Source: Saccharopolyspora rosea (GTDB lineage Bacteria; Actinomycetota; Actinomycetes; Mycobacteriales; Pseudonocardiaceae). From it: 64,000 nt of DNA. Shown here piece after piece: positions 45,336-53,973 of the stretch; position 1 is the stretch's first letter; the number at the start of each line of letters is the position of its first letter. The notes beneath the pieces were generated by a model. The model made no database searches. It saw only the letters and a list, made by a program, of their open reading frames with translations, and had not been told where the DNA came from. The translations under genes were made by a program, and so were the position numbers. The stretch is from contig NZ_CP102826.1 in assembly GCF_025643595.1 (NCBI RefSeq), positions 1,054,001 through 1,118,000 on the forward strand, in the 5' to 3' direction.

Positions 45336-46004
45336 GTGGTCCGGATCCGCGAGCCGCACGAGTGGCCGTCCACCGTGGACGAAGCGCAGGCCGTGCAGGA
45401 ACGGCTGCGGCCGTCGGTGCGCTTCGCGGAACCGCCGGAGGTGCGCAGCGCCGCCGGCCTCGACGTCGCGTACCGGGGATCGGACGAACTCGTCGCGGCG
45501 GTGGCGGTGCTCGACGTCGCATCGCTGTCCGTTGTGGACAGCGTCGTGGTCCGAGGTGTCGCGGAATTCCCCTACGTCCCGGGTCTTTTCGCGTTCCGCG
45601 AGGCGCCGCCGCTGCTGACCGCGTTGGAGCGGTTGTCCGTGGAGCCGGACGTGCTGGTCTGCGACGGGCAGGGCCTCGCGCACCCGCGCCGGTTCGGCCT
45701 GGCCTGCCACCTCGGCGTGCTGACCGACCTGCCCAGCATCGGCGTCGGCAAGACGGCCCTGGGCAGCTACGACCCGCCGGGGGAGCAGCGCGGCGAGTGG
45801 ACACCGCTGCGCCTCGACGACGAGGTCGTCGGCCGCGCGCTGCGCACCCAACGCGGCGTGAAGCCGGTGTTCGTCTCCGTCGGCCACCGCTTCACCCTCG
45901 ACACCGCCTGCGACCTCGTGCTGCGGTTGGCACCGCGCTACCGGCTGCCGGAGACGACGCGGGCTGCGGATCATCTCAGCAGAACAGCACCGACGCGGCC
46001 GTGA
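45336..46004 (+). CDS. nfi: Endonuclease V (deoxyinosine 3'-endonuclease)
   Basis: A 222-residue DNA repair nuclease that nicks next to deoxyinosine. Visible features are [12 protein letters not shown] with the first catalytic Asp, [15 protein letters not shown] (the PYIPGLLSFRE-like wedge motif), [19 protein letters not shown] with the second Asp and the substrate loop, and [13 protein letters not shown]. The N-terminus begins at an apparently leaderless GTG. It is convergent with the SUFU immunity gene, 20 bp apart. Confidence 0.95.
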   Translation: MVRIREPHEWPSTVDEAQAVQERLRPSVRFAEPPEVRSAAGLDVAYRGSDELVAAVAVLDVASLSVVDSVVVRGVAEFPYVPGLFAFREAPPLLTALERLSVEPDVLVCDGQGLAHPRRFGLACHLGVLTDLPSIGVGKTALGSYDPPGEQRGEWTPLRLDDEVVGRALRTQRGVKPVFVSVGHRFTLDTACDLVLRLAPRYRLPETTRAADHLSRTAPTRP

Positions 46005-46024
46005 CCGGCCCGGCGCGGCGGTTC

Positions 46025-46588
46025 CTAGACAGCGGAGCGGCGTCGGACGTCGAGGATGTTCGTCCGGTTGAGGTGGAAGACCTCGAAGAGCATGTCCGCT
46101 CCCTCGCTCTGGACGAAGTCGACCTCGGCCGCGGTGATCGGCACCAGGGACAGGATCTGCAGGGTGGGCGCCTCGCTGTTCGGGAACAGGTTGAAGGACT
46201 CGTCGAAGAGCGGACTGGTATGCGCGATCACCGCGGTGATGCCGGTTTCGGCGATGATCGGCTGCTCGTTGTCGAAGATCGACCCGTACTCCATGCCCTG
46301 GCGGTTCCGGATGATCAGCGTGGCGACGGAGTCGACGAGATAGTGCGCGACGTTCTTCTGGTCGGTCCGCAGCGAGCAGACGAGCTCTTCGGGGAGCATC
46401 GAGGTGACGGGTTGGAAGCGCAGCCCGTTGGTCACCACCGTGGTGATCGGCGGCTCCGCCGCCTGGTAGAAAGCCAGGTCGTAGCCGCGGTTTCCCTCCT
46501 CCGACCGCGCGGATTCCACTTCTTGGACGGGGCCGAGGCGCTGTTCGAAGTGATCGAGCAGTCCTGGGAACCCCTGGGTCTCCGGCAC
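46025..46588 (-). CDS. SUFU (suppressor of fused) domain immunity protein
   Basis: A 187-residue soluble protein of the SUFU superfamily. Evidence is LLDHFEQRLGPVQEVESARS at the N-terminus, LAFYQAAEPPITTVVTNGLR, LPEELVCSLRTDQ, and the C-terminal SLVPITAAEVDFVQSEG. SUFU domains are common immunity proteins of polymorphic toxin systems. It lies immediately downstream of, and in the same direction as, a GH-E nuclease toxin gene, so it very probably neutralises that toxin. GTG 46588 has a GGGAG site upstream. Confidence 0.9.
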   Translation of the reverse strand: MPETQGFPGLLDHFEQRLGPVQEVESARSEEGNRGYDLAFYQAAEPPITTVVTNGLRFQPVTSMLPEELVCSLRTDQKNVAHYLVDSVATLIIRNRQGMEYGSIFDNEQPIIAETGITAVIAHTSPLFDESFNLFPNSEAPTLQILSLVPITAAEVDFVQSEGADMLFEVFHLNRTNILDVRRRSAV

Positions 46589-46647
46589 TGGTTCTCCCGT
46601 CGCTCTTTCCGGTGGTGGGGCGCGTTCTCGGGTGTTCGGCGAGCCTA

Positions 46648-49600
46648 TCAGCGGCGCGGATCGCCCAGCTTGGGCGCGCCTTTGACGATCTGTCCCGGGT
46701 CCGCCGGTGCCAATGTGATCGGGGCCAGCGTCTGTCCCTGGAAACGCTTGCGGAACAGGTCCGGGTAGCGGCCGTATCCGGGCTCGGTCGATTCGTGCCC
46801 GTGCATTTCGTTCTCCTCCTTCAGTTCGAGGCGGTAGTGACCCGGGTGGTCGTACAGCTGCTCGAACTGCTCCCGCGTCATCGGGTGGTTGAGCCCGAAG
46901 TGCCGCTGCCGCCAGTACTCGTAGTCCAGGTCGTGGCCCATGTGCGCGACACCGGGCTGCGGCAGGGTGAACTTGTCGTGCGGCGGCGACGGGGGCGTTC
47001 CGCGCGGGTACCACTCCGGAGGCGTCGTCTCCACCCGGCGCCCGTCCACGAGTTCGTAGAACTGCGGTGTCCTCCCGTCGGCGCCCGTGACGACCGGGAT
47101 GGGTTTGCCGGACACCGCGCACTTGTACGAGCCGTCCGGGTTCATTTCGGTGTTGCGGTAGACGTCGTACTTGGTCGACGCGGAGAAGGCCGGACGCTTG
47201 CCCTCGTAGACGTACTCCATGAAGGCGTTGTCGTCGCGGAGGTGTTCGGGCGTCTCCGGGGTCGGTTCCAACGTGCCTTCGCGCTCGACCCACGCCCCGT
47301 TGCCGTCGTTCGCGTTCTCGTCCCACCGCAGCGGAGGGCCGGATTCACCCTTGAGCAGTCGCGCTTGTTTGCCGCCGTCGTAGAGGTAGTACTTCTCCGG
47401 GAGCGCCTTCCGCCGCTTGTCGATCTCCTCCTCGGACAGCGGTGGCCCGTCGCCGCGGGGCGCCGCATCCTCCGGCCGCTCGCCCGGGGCTTCGCCGTGG
47501 TGGGGCGGGTGGAAGCCGTCGTCGCTGGCCGAGGTGTGGTGGCCCTCGGGGTGGTGGGTGTCCCAGCCGCCGTTCGGGGGCCAGCCGGGGCGGCCGTCGG
47601 GGCTCGCGCTGGAGGAGAAGACGCGGCCGTGGCCGTCCGTCCAGGCCAGGCCGCGGGGTGCGGTGACCGGGACGCCGAGTTCGCGGGCGAGGCTGCGGGC
47701 CAGGCCGCTGGTGCCCGCGTCGCAGGCGAGCAGGCGGATGGGCCGGCTGCCGTCCCACGCGGGGTCGCGGCGCAGCATGTCGGCGAACTCCTCCGGCGTG
47801 AAGGTGCGGTCGCCGATGCGGACACGGCCGTCCGGTGTCGCGTGGACGTCGACGGTGTGGTGCGCGCCGTCGCTCGGGACCCGGCTCGCGAGGTCCCGCA
47901 GGTTCGGGTCGGCGTGGTACGCGGACCCGCCCGGGGTGTGCTGCCGGGTGGCTTCGGCCTCCTCGATCTGGTGGTGGCGTTCCGGGGTTCCGGGCTCGGC
48001 GTCGCCGTGGTGCGGATCGCCCGCGTGGTGCGGGTCGTTCGGGTGCGGGGAGTCGGGCTGCCGGTCGTGCGCGCCGGTGCCGTCCGCGTGCGGTCGCTGC
48101 GAATCGCGGGGAGGGCCTTCGTGACCTGCGCGTTCGGGTCGGGTGCCGTGGTCGGTGGGGCGGGGTGGCTGCCCGCGGTCCGCGCCGGGGCGCGGGCCGT
48201 CCGGGTGACGTCCGCTCGGCGCCGACGCGCGGCGCGCCGGGTCCCCGGAGCCCGGTTCGGCCGGGCTGCGGCGCTGCTGGGGGACGTCCGCAGTGCCCGG
48301 GCGGGCCGGTGCGCCGGTCCGGCCGCGGGCGGCTGCGTCGGTGGGACGGTTGGTGCCGTTCCCGCTGTCCGGCCTGCTCGGGCCGCGTTCCGGCCGGTCC
48401 CGGGGGCCTGCTTCGCGCGCCGCGGCGCCCGGGCTGCCCGGGGTGCCGGTCCAGCCGCCACCGGAACCGGGGCGGCTGCTGCCACTGCTCGCGGGCCGGG
48501 CGCCGCCTTCACCCGCACCGCCGTGCATGCCGCCCATGCCACCGCCGGTGGGTGCCTGGTCGGTCCGGGCGGGGTGCGCAGCGTGGGAGCTCCCCGGCGC
48601 GGCCGGTGGCGCCGCCGTCGCGGCCGGGGCCGCGTTCGACGCCGCGGAGGTGCTGGCCGGACCCTCCGGAGCGCGGTCGGGGTGCGAGGCGCCCGAGGTC
48701 ACGCCTCCGCCGGACGGCTCGTGCGCTCCGGCACCGGGAACGTGACCGGTGGATGCGCCGTGGCTCGCGGAACCGGCCGGGGGAGCGTGGTCCGCCGATC
48801 CGCCGGACGCCGCGTGGTTCGCCGTTCCGGACGACGGGTGCGACGCGCCGGAGGGCGCGCTGTCCGAGCCGGAACGGCTCGGTCCCGCGTCGCCGGAGGA
48901 GTGCGGCGTCGCGCCGGAGGAACCGCCTCCGTCGTGGCTCGCGGCGCCCGCACTGTCCACATGGGACGTTTCGGGAGCGGCGCGGTGCGCACCGGATGCC
49001 GAGCCACCGGACGAACCGGGGTCGCCGGAGGAGTGCCCGCCGGCTCCGTCGGACGTGCTGCTGTGCGCCGCCGCGCTCGAATGCTGCGGTGTCGCCGAGG
49101 AACCGCTGTCCGAACCGTGCGAGGAACCGGGACCGCTGTCGGCTCCGCTGCTGTGCGAGGTTGAACCGCCGGTGTGGGAACTGGTGCCGCTCACGCCAGG
49201 GTCGCCGCTGGATCCGCTGCTGTGCGAGGTGGCTCCGCTGCCGGATCCGCCACCGCTCGCGCCGGATCCGCTGTCGGATCCTGCGCTGTGCGAACGCGCG
49301 CCGTCGGAACCCCCGGAGTGCGTTTCGCCGCCACCGGATCCGCCGCCACCGGAACGCGAATCCCCGCCTTCGGATCCACCGGAGCGCGAACCGCCATCCG
49401 AGCCGCCACCGTGCGCACCACCACCGAATTCCCCGGAGTGCGAACTCCCCGGGACGTCCGGGACGTCGACGCCGTGGCCACCGCCGCCGTGCTTGGCTTC
49501 GCCGCCGGCACCCATCCCGGCTCCGGTGACGCCGCCGGACAGGGCGCCCTTGCCGACGTCCGCCCAGTTGATCTTCCCCTCCATGACCAACTGCTGCCCG

Positions 49601-50424
49601 GCCGTGCTGATGGCGCCCTCGGCAGCGCCCTGGGCGCCTTCCTTGAGCGCCGCCTTGCCGAGCGCCTTCGCGGTGTCCTTGGCGCCGCTCTCCGCCGCGT
49701 GGCTGGCGGCGTCCCCGGCCGCTTCGCCCACCGCGTGACCGGCTCCGCGGCCGACCGACTTGCCGACGCCCTCGAAGGTCCCGCCGACCACGCCGCCGAT
49801 GGCACCGCTGATCGCGGCTTCGGTGAACTTCCCGCCGTCGAAGCCGGAGCGGTGCCCCTCGGCGATCTGCACGCCCTGGACGCCGAACTCGATCGCCACC
49901 GACACGATCAGTTCGCGGGCCACGCTCTTGGCGATGCTGAGCACCAGCTGCCGGAAGACCGCCGTCACCACGGCCCGGGTGCCCGCCTGCGCGGCGACGA
50001 TGCCCGCGCTGGAGCCACCGAGGGTGAAAGGTTCGGCCGCGAGCATGGCGACGATCTCGGCGAGCAGCGCGATCAGCGACGCGATGATGGTGAGTTTGGT
50101 GTGTTCGATCTCCAGCGCGGTGTCGTCACAGCTCTTGGCGAGCTTCTCGCACGCCTCCGCGAGCTGTTTCAGCGCGGCCTCGTCGCCGTCGCCGCCGATG
50201 CCGTCCCAGAACTTCGCGAAGGCGTCGTGGGTCTTGCCCTCCATCGCGGACGTGGCCTGCTGGGCGCCGTTGTTGGCGGCGGCCTTGACGCCCTCGATCC
50301 CCTCGGCCGCCTTCCGCCACGCCTCGGCCATGCGGCGCAGGGCGTCCTCGTCGCCCTCCGGCCAGGATTCACCGACGACGATCGGGAAGAGCCATGTGAC
50401 CTCGTCGGGCATCTCGATGGACAC
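46648..50424 (-). CDS. WXG-type polymorphic toxin with C-terminal GH-E (HNH superfamily) nuclease
   Basis: A 1258-residue protein. Residues ~1-105 are a CpnT-like WXG100 export domain (WLFPIVVGESWPEGDEDALR), ~105-320 Ala/Gly-rich helical, ~320-830 a low-complexity Gly/Ser/His/Pro spacer, ~845-950 a putative processing peptidase (VDVHATPDG then RLLACDAGTSGLA), and ~1090-1215 the toxin with CAVSGKPIPV, AHMGHDLDYEYWRQRHFG and YRLELKEENEMHGHES, the GH-E nuclease pattern (G1163, H1164). It is expected to leave by the type VII (ESX) system and cut nucleic acid in rival cells. GTG 50424 follows GGGGGAAG, 14 bp after the WXG100 gene; SUFU immunity follows. Confidence 0.9.
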   Translation of the reverse strand: MSIEMPDEVTWLFPIVVGESWPEGDEDALRRMAEAWRKAAEGIEGVKAAANNGAQQATSAMEGKTHDAFAKFWDGIGGDGDEAALKQLAEACEKLAKSCDDTALEIEHTKLTIIASLIALLAEIVAMLAAEPFTLGGSSAGIVAAQAGTRAVVTAVFRQLVLSIAKSVARELIVSVAIEFGVQGVQIAEGHRSGFDGGKFTEAAISGAIGGVVGGTFEGVGKSVGRGAGHAVGEAAGDAASHAAESGAKDTAKALGKAALKEGAQGAAEGAISTAGQQLVMEGKINWADVGKGALSGGVTGAGMGAGGEAKHGGGGHGVDVPDVPGSSHSGEFGGGAHGGGSDGGSRSGGSEGGDSRSGGGGSGGGETHSGGSDGARSHSAGSDSGSGASGGGSGSGATSHSSGSSGDPGVSGTSSHTGGSTSHSSGADSGPGSSHGSDSGSSATPQHSSAAAHSSTSDGAGGHSSGDPGSSGGSASGAHRAAPETSHVDSAGAASHDGGGSSGATPHSSGDAGPSRSGSDSAPSGASHPSSGTANHAASGGSADHAPPAGSASHGASTGHVPGAGAHEPSGGGVTSGASHPDRAPEGPASTSAASNAAPAATAAPPAAPGSSHAAHPARTDQAPTGGGMGGMHGGAGEGGARPASSGSSRPGSGGGWTGTPGSPGAAAREAGPRDRPERGPSRPDSGNGTNRPTDAAARGRTGAPARPGTADVPQQRRSPAEPGSGDPARRASAPSGRHPDGPRPGADRGQPPRPTDHGTRPERAGHEGPPRDSQRPHADGTGAHDRQPDSPHPNDPHHAGDPHHGDAEPGTPERHHQIEEAEATRQHTPGGSAYHADPNLRDLASRVPSDGAHHTVDVHATPDGRVRIGDRTFTPEEFADMLRRDPAWDGSRPIRLLACDAGTSGLARSLARELGVPVTAPRGLAWTDGHGRVFSSSASPDGRPGWPPNGGWDTHHPEGHHTSASDDGFHPPHHGEAPGERPEDAAPRGDGPPLSEEEIDKRRKALPEKYYLYDGGKQARLLKGESGPPLRWDENANDGNGAWVEREGTLEPTPETPEHLRDDNAFMEYVYEGKRPAFSASTKYDVYRNTEMNPDGSYKCAVSGKPIPVVTGADGRTPQFYELVDGRRVETTPPEWYPRGTPPSPPHDKFTLPQPGVAHMGHDLDYEYWRQRHFGLNHPMTREQFEQLYDHPGHYRLELKEENEMHGHESTEPGYGRYPDLFRKRFQGQTLAPITLAPADPGQIVKGAPKLGDPRR

Positions 50425-50438
50425 AGCTTCCCCCAGCG

Positions 50439-50756
50439 TCAGGATCTGCCGACGTTGCCGATGTCGTGCGCGGACTTGGCGTCGCCGCCCTCGGTGTCGT
50501 CGGCGGTGGCCTTGAGATTGCGGTCGACGCCGCTGAGGCCCTCGACGAGCTTGTGCAGGCCGTCCAGGACGCTGTCGCGCCCCTTGGTGTAGTCCTGGGC
50601 GAACTTCTTGCCCGCGTCGTCACCGCCCCAGCACTCGCCTTCGGCGTCCAGGGCGGATTTCAGCGTCGTGAGGACGTGGTCGAGGTCGTCGCCCGCGTCA
50701 CCGATCTTCCTGCCACCCGAGCGGATTTCCTCGGGCCGCATGTTCATGCCGGTCAC
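50439..50756 (-). CDS. WXG100 family type VII secretion protein
   Basis: A 105-residue two-helix protein. ECWGGDDAGKKFAQDY holds the WGG turn (variant of WxG), and the helices on both sides are amphipathic. Such proteins are ESX substrates or chaperone partners for larger WXG toxins. GTG 50756 has AAGGAGG at ideal distance. The GTG overlaps a TGA in the third frame that would be the natural end of the upstream YbaB gene. The toxin gene starts 14 bp after its stop, so it probably partners the toxin during export. Confidence 0.88.
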   Translation of the reverse strand: MTGMNMRPEEIRSGGRKIGDAGDDLDHVLTTLKSALDAEGECWGGDDAGKKFAQDYTKGRDSVLDGLHKLVEGLSGVDRNLKATADDTEGGDAKSAHDIGNVGRS

Positions 50757-51279
50757 CGGTGGCCTCCTTCGAGCCATTCGCCGTCGAACTCGTCGAACGC
50801 GTCGGTTTCCGCGCTGCGCGGTGCGGCCGGTTTCCCGCGCGACGGGCGCGTTCGGCTGCCGGATCCGGCGTCTGCACGAGCGAGCGGGTGGGCAGGAAGT
50901 CCGGCAGCTCCGGGATTCCGGGAACACCGGCGAAGCCGGGGGATTCGGTGAAGGACGCGAACTCGGCGCGCAGTTCCCGCTGCGCGGTGCCGGTCGCTTC
51001 CCGGATGACGCTGGTGATCTGCTCGGCCAGCCGTTCCGGGGTGGCGCGCTCGAACGCCTTCGGCCCCAGCGAGAGCTGCTGCACGATGCCGGTCGCGTCG
51101 ACGCGGACCGTGATCACGCCGTCCTCCGAGGTCACCTCGTGCGTCTTCGCGGCGGCGGCGTCCTGCTTCTCCTGCAACTGCGCGGTGCGCTCGCGCAGGT
51201 CCGCCAGCATGTCGTCGATCTGGTTGCGGAGCGCGGCATTGCGTGCCGCCAGGTCTGAGCTCTCATCGCGTCCGGACAC
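50698..51279 (-). CDS. YbaB/EbfC family nucleoid-associated protein, apparent 3' frameshift
   Basis: A 193-residue product as read. The N-terminal coiled coil (ALRNQIDDMLADLRERTAQL) and beta segment (VTVRV-type, DGVITVRVDATGIVQQLSLG) are typical of the YbaB/EbfC-like proteins that precede WXG100 toxins in actinobacteria. After about residue 130 the tail becomes Arg-rich and overlaps the WXG100 gene by 59 bp. In another frame the same DNA reads AETDAFDEFDGEWLEGGHR and stops at 50753, overlapping the WXG100 start as GTGA. That looks like the true family C-terminus, so a small indel has probably shifted the frame. Confidence 0.8.
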   Translation of the reverse strand: MSGRDESSDLAARNAALRNQIDDMLADLRERTAQLQEKQDAAAAKTHEVTSEDGVITVRVDATGIVQQLSLGPKAFERATPERLAEQITSVIREATGTAQRELRAEFASFTESPGFAGVPGIPELPDFLPTRSLVQTPDPAAERARRAGNRPHRAARKPTRSTSSTANGSKEATGDRHEHAARGNPLGWQEDR

Positions 51280-51430
51280 GTTCGCACTCCAACCGATCCG
51301 TGGTGTCTCCCGCGGTCGTACCGGGCCATCGCGCGGCCCGAACCGTTACGAGAATGACGTTCGCATTGGCTCGGTGGTGCCGGTGGGTGGGCAAGTTGGA
51401 CGGAACGGATCAGCTGCTGCGCTGAACGGA

Positions 51431-52243
51431 TCAGCGGTCACTGCGCCGTTCGGCCCAGCGACGACGCAACGCCACCGAAGTCGTCTCCCGCGGGTACGGG
51501 GAGATCCGGACGGCCTCCTCGACGCCGAGCGAGCCCTCCGCGTGCCGTCGGCACACGTCGGCCAGCCGCGCGAGTTCCGCCCGTTGGCGGTGCACGAAGT
51601 CCCGGTCCACCGGGTCTCCGTGGCCGGGGACGACGACCTCGGGGCGCAGCGCGAGGATTCCGTCCACTGCGGACGGCCAGCAGGCCGGGTGGGCGTCCTC
51701 GAAGTCCGGGGGCGCGCCCTGCTCCACCAGGTCGCCGGCGAAGACGACCGATGCGTCGGGAACCTCGGCGACGAGGTCGTGGTCGGTGTGCCCGGGGCCG
51801 GGGTGGTGCAGGCGGACCGTTCGGCCGCCCAGGTCGATCGCCGCGGTGCCGCGCACCAGGTGGTCGGGAGCGGAGGGCGCCGATGCCGCCAGCGCGTCGG
51901 CGGTCTCGGCGTCGCCCTCGGCGCGGTAGTGGCGGACCCACGCGGCCCGCTGCCGGTCCGCGGTGCGGGCGAGGTGCTCGGGGCAGCGTTCGTGCGCCCA
52001 CACGGGCGCGGGCAGGAACGCCGAGGTCCCGAAGCAGTGGTCGAAGTGGCCGTGCGTGATCACGACCTGCCAGGGCAGCGCGGTCAGGCGTCGCACGGCG
52101 GTGGCCAGTTCGCGGCCCTGGCGGTGGTCCCCGCGCGTGTCGACGACCAGCGCGCGCTCCGCGCCGAGGACCAGGCCGACGGTCAGGTCGAGCTCGGCGT
52201 GCCGTCGGACGAAGACGCCCGAGGCGATCTCCGACCAGGTCAC
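51431..52243 (-). CDS. MBL fold metallo-hydrolase
   Basis: A 270-residue metallo-beta-lactamase superfamily protein. The metal motif THGHFDHCFG (HxHxDH), the later histidine in HHPGPGHTDHDLV, the bridging Asp in VVFAGDLVEQG and the final histidine in VVVPGHGDPVD are all present, so an active binuclear zinc site is expected. Substrate unknown; glyoxalase II-like or persulfide-type chemistry are possibilities. GTG 52243 overlaps the stop of the upstream comB gene (GTGA), giving a coupled two-gene operon. Confidence 0.9.
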   Translation of the reverse strand: MTWSEIASGVFVRRHAELDLTVGLVLGAERALVVDTRGDHRQGRELATAVRRLTALPWQVVITHGHFDHCFGTSAFLPAPVWAHERCPEHLARTADRQRAAWVRHYRAEGDAETADALAASAPSAPDHLVRGTAAIDLGGRTVRLHHPGPGHTDHDLVAEVPDASVVFAGDLVEQGAPPDFEDAHPACWPSAVDGILALRPEVVVPGHGDPVDRDFVHRQRAELARLADVCRRHAEGSLGVEEAVRISPYPRETTSVALRRRWAERRSDR

Positions 52244-52923
52244 GACGCCTCCAGCACACCGTCGCGGAGGACCGGGGCGGTGTCGCTGGCGTTGACCTCC
52301 GCAGCGAGGGCGACGTCGTGCGCGAACCCCCACTCGGCGAGTTCCCGCCCCGAGCAGCTGTCCGCGAGCAGCGCGCCCACGCGCGGTCCGACGGCGCGGA
52401 AGGTCGCTTCGGCCACCTCGGCCTCCGGCGAACGCGACCCGGACAGCGCGGCGATGACCGCACCGGCGCCCAGCAGGTCCTCGATCGCGGGACGCAGCTC
52501 GTCGTCGCGCCGCTCACCAGCGGCGACGACCCCGATCGGCCCGCCGAGCCGCTGCGCGGCCCGGGCCACCGCCGCCGCGTTGCGAAGGCACCCGGCGAAC
52601 ACCTCCGCCCCGGTGCCGGCGGCTTCCGCGCACAGCGTGGCGCCGTTGGGGGAGGGCAGGCCGAGCAGGACGTCCGGGGTGAGGGTGCGCAGTGATGACG
52701 GGCTCAACGACCACTCGGTGCGGCTGCGCGGCCCGGCGAGCACCGCGCCCGGCGGCGCCGCGGCGTCCTTCCAGCGCATCGGCAGCACGCGAGCTCCGGT
52801 GCCGGTGGCCACGTCGACGGCCGTGCTGAACGACAGCACGTCGACCACGACCAGGACGGGGAACCCGCGCAGGGCGCGCAGCCCCGGCAGTCCCCACTCG
52901 GCGTGCACATCGGGGCTGGTCAT
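52240..52923 (-). CDS. comB: 2-phosphosulfolactate phosphatase family protein (ComB)
   Basis: A 227-residue protein of the ComB family. LVVVDVLSFSTAVDVATGTG near residue 25 and LPSPNGATLCAEA near 90 are the family signature with the catalytic Asp and Cys region, and EDLLGAGAVIAAL follows. The archetype dephosphorylates 2-phosphosulfolactate in coenzyme M synthesis. Most actinobacteria do not make coenzyme M, so its role here may be in sulfolactate metabolism or something else. It is divergent from rpiB, with a 58-bp gap. Confidence 0.88.
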   Translation of the reverse strand: MTSPDVHAEWGLPGLRALRGFPVLVVVDVLSFSTAVDVATGTGARVLPMRWKDAAAPPGAVLAGPRSRTEWSLSPSSLRTLTPDVLLGLPSPNGATLCAEAAGTGAEVFAGCLRNAAAVARAAQRLGGPIGVVAAGERRDDELRPAIEDLLGAGAVIAALSGSRSPEAEVAEATFRAVGPRVGALLADSCSGRELAEWGFAHDVALAAEVNASDTAPVLRDGVLEAS

Positions 52924-52981
52924 GGGCACCAACCCTAACCGGGGTGCGCGGGGCGCATCCCCCGTTTGGCAGACTGCCCGC

Positions 52982-53452
52982 GTGCGCGTCTATCTAGGCT
53001 CCGACCACGCAGGCTTCGAACTCAAGAACCACCTCGTCGAGTGGCTGACCGAGCGCGGCTACGACGTCACCGACGTCGGCCCGGCGGAATACGACGCCCA
53101 GGACGACTACCCGCCGTTCTGCGTCGAGGCCGCCCGCCGCGTCGTCGCCGACGAGGGCAGCCTGGGGCTGGTCCTCGGCGGCTCCGGCAACGGCGAGCAG
53201 ATCGCGGCGAACAAGGTGCCCGGCGCCCGCGCGGCGTTGGCCTGGAACGTCGAGACCGCCAAGCTGGCCCGGCAGCACAACAACGCCCTGCTCGCGGGCA
53301 TCGGTGCGCGCATGCACACCGTCGAGGAGGCCGAGCGGATCGTCGACGCCTTCCTCACCACCGAGTTCGAGGGCGGCCGCCACCAGCGGCGGATCGACCT
53401 GCTGACCGACTACGAGAAGACCGGCAACCCGCCGGCCCTGCCCGGCAGCTGA
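52982..53452 (+). CDS. rpiB: Ribose-5-phosphate isomerase B
   Basis: A 156-residue LacAB/RpiB family isomerase that interconverts ribose 5-phosphate and ribulose 5-phosphate in the pentose phosphate pathway. Evidence is YLGSDHAGFELKNHL at the N-terminus, VLGGSGNGEQIAANKVPG with the anion hole, and ARQHNNALLAGIGARMH. The active-site base is Glu-type, as in M. tuberculosis RpiB (GNGEQI). GTG 52982 appears leaderless, with a weak CAGACT -10 six bases upstream. A small membrane gene follows after four bases. Confidence 0.96.
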   Translation: MRVYLGSDHAGFELKNHLVEWLTERGYDVTDVGPAEYDAQDDYPPFCVEAARRVVADEGSLGLVLGGSGNGEQIAANKVPGARAALAWNVETAKLARQHNNALLAGIGARMHTVEEAERIVDAFLTTEFEGGRHQRRIDLLTDYEKTGNPPALPGS

Positions 53453-53456
53453 CCCG

Positions 53457-53804
53457 ATGGCCCCGGCACGTCCGGCCGCGAACCCGCTGACCCTGCTGAT
53501 CGCGTTCTGCGGCACCGCGGCCGGTGTGCTGGTGCTGTTCTCCGCGCAGAGCGCCCTCGCCCCGGTCCTCACCGGTGGTCCGGGCTCGGTGTGCTCGACG
53601 CCGGAGTGCGCGATCGGCGCGGGCGTGTGGCTCATCTTCGGCGGGTTCGCGGCGCTGTGCGCATCGGTGGTCGCCGGGGTGGTGCTGGCGCTGCGGAACC
53701 GCGGTGGCCCGCTGCGCGACGCGGTGCGGCGCGGACTGCTGGTGGTCCTGTGGTGCGTGCTCGCCTACCTGGTCGAGTCGATCGTGCTGTGGATCCTCGT
53801 CTGA
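53457..53804 (+). CDS. Hypothetical membrane protein (115 aa)
   Basis: Three hydrophobic helices (about residues 11-35, 56-78 and 92-114) and one cysteine pair in the loop SVCSTPECAIG that could form a disulfide outside the membrane. No known family. It starts ATG four bases after rpiB and is certainly co-transcribed with it. The inverted-repeat copy at 53808 lies just past its stop. Confidence 0.75.
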   Translation: MAPARPAANPLTLLIAFCGTAAGVLVLFSAQSALAPVLTGGPGSVCSTPECAIGAGVWLIFGGFAALCASVVAGVVLALRNRGGPLRDAVRRGLLVVLWCVLAYLVESIVLWILV

Positions 53805-53807
53805 GCC

Positions 53808-53833
53808 AAGCGCTGTCTCGTAATCCGGTGATC
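53808..53833 (+). repeat. Left inverted repeat bracketing a 5.2-kb cassette
   Basis: 26 bp beginning AAGCGCTGTCTCGTAATCCG. It matches the complement of 58983-59008 at 24 of 26 positions. It is located three bases after the stop of the rpiB-linked membrane gene. Confidence 0.8.
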
Positions 53834-53900
53834 TTGGGCCCGCGGGTGAGCTTCGGCCGGTACGGCGGGGGCGTGCCCCCCGCATGGCCCCGGCCGAGAA

Positions 53901-53947
53901 CGGCACCACCCCGGCCTCGCGGGACGAGCGGGGCCGAGGTGGTGCCG
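53901..53947 (-). terminator. Hairpin downstream of the SGNH gene
   Basis: Outer arms CGGCACCACC / GGTGGTGCCG are perfect, with an additional GC-rich inner stem. It lies 27 bases past the SGNH stop on its transcribed side and just inside the left inverted repeat. Confidence 0.65.
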
Positions 53948-53973
53948 CGTCGCGGGCGCGCCCCGTGGGCTGG

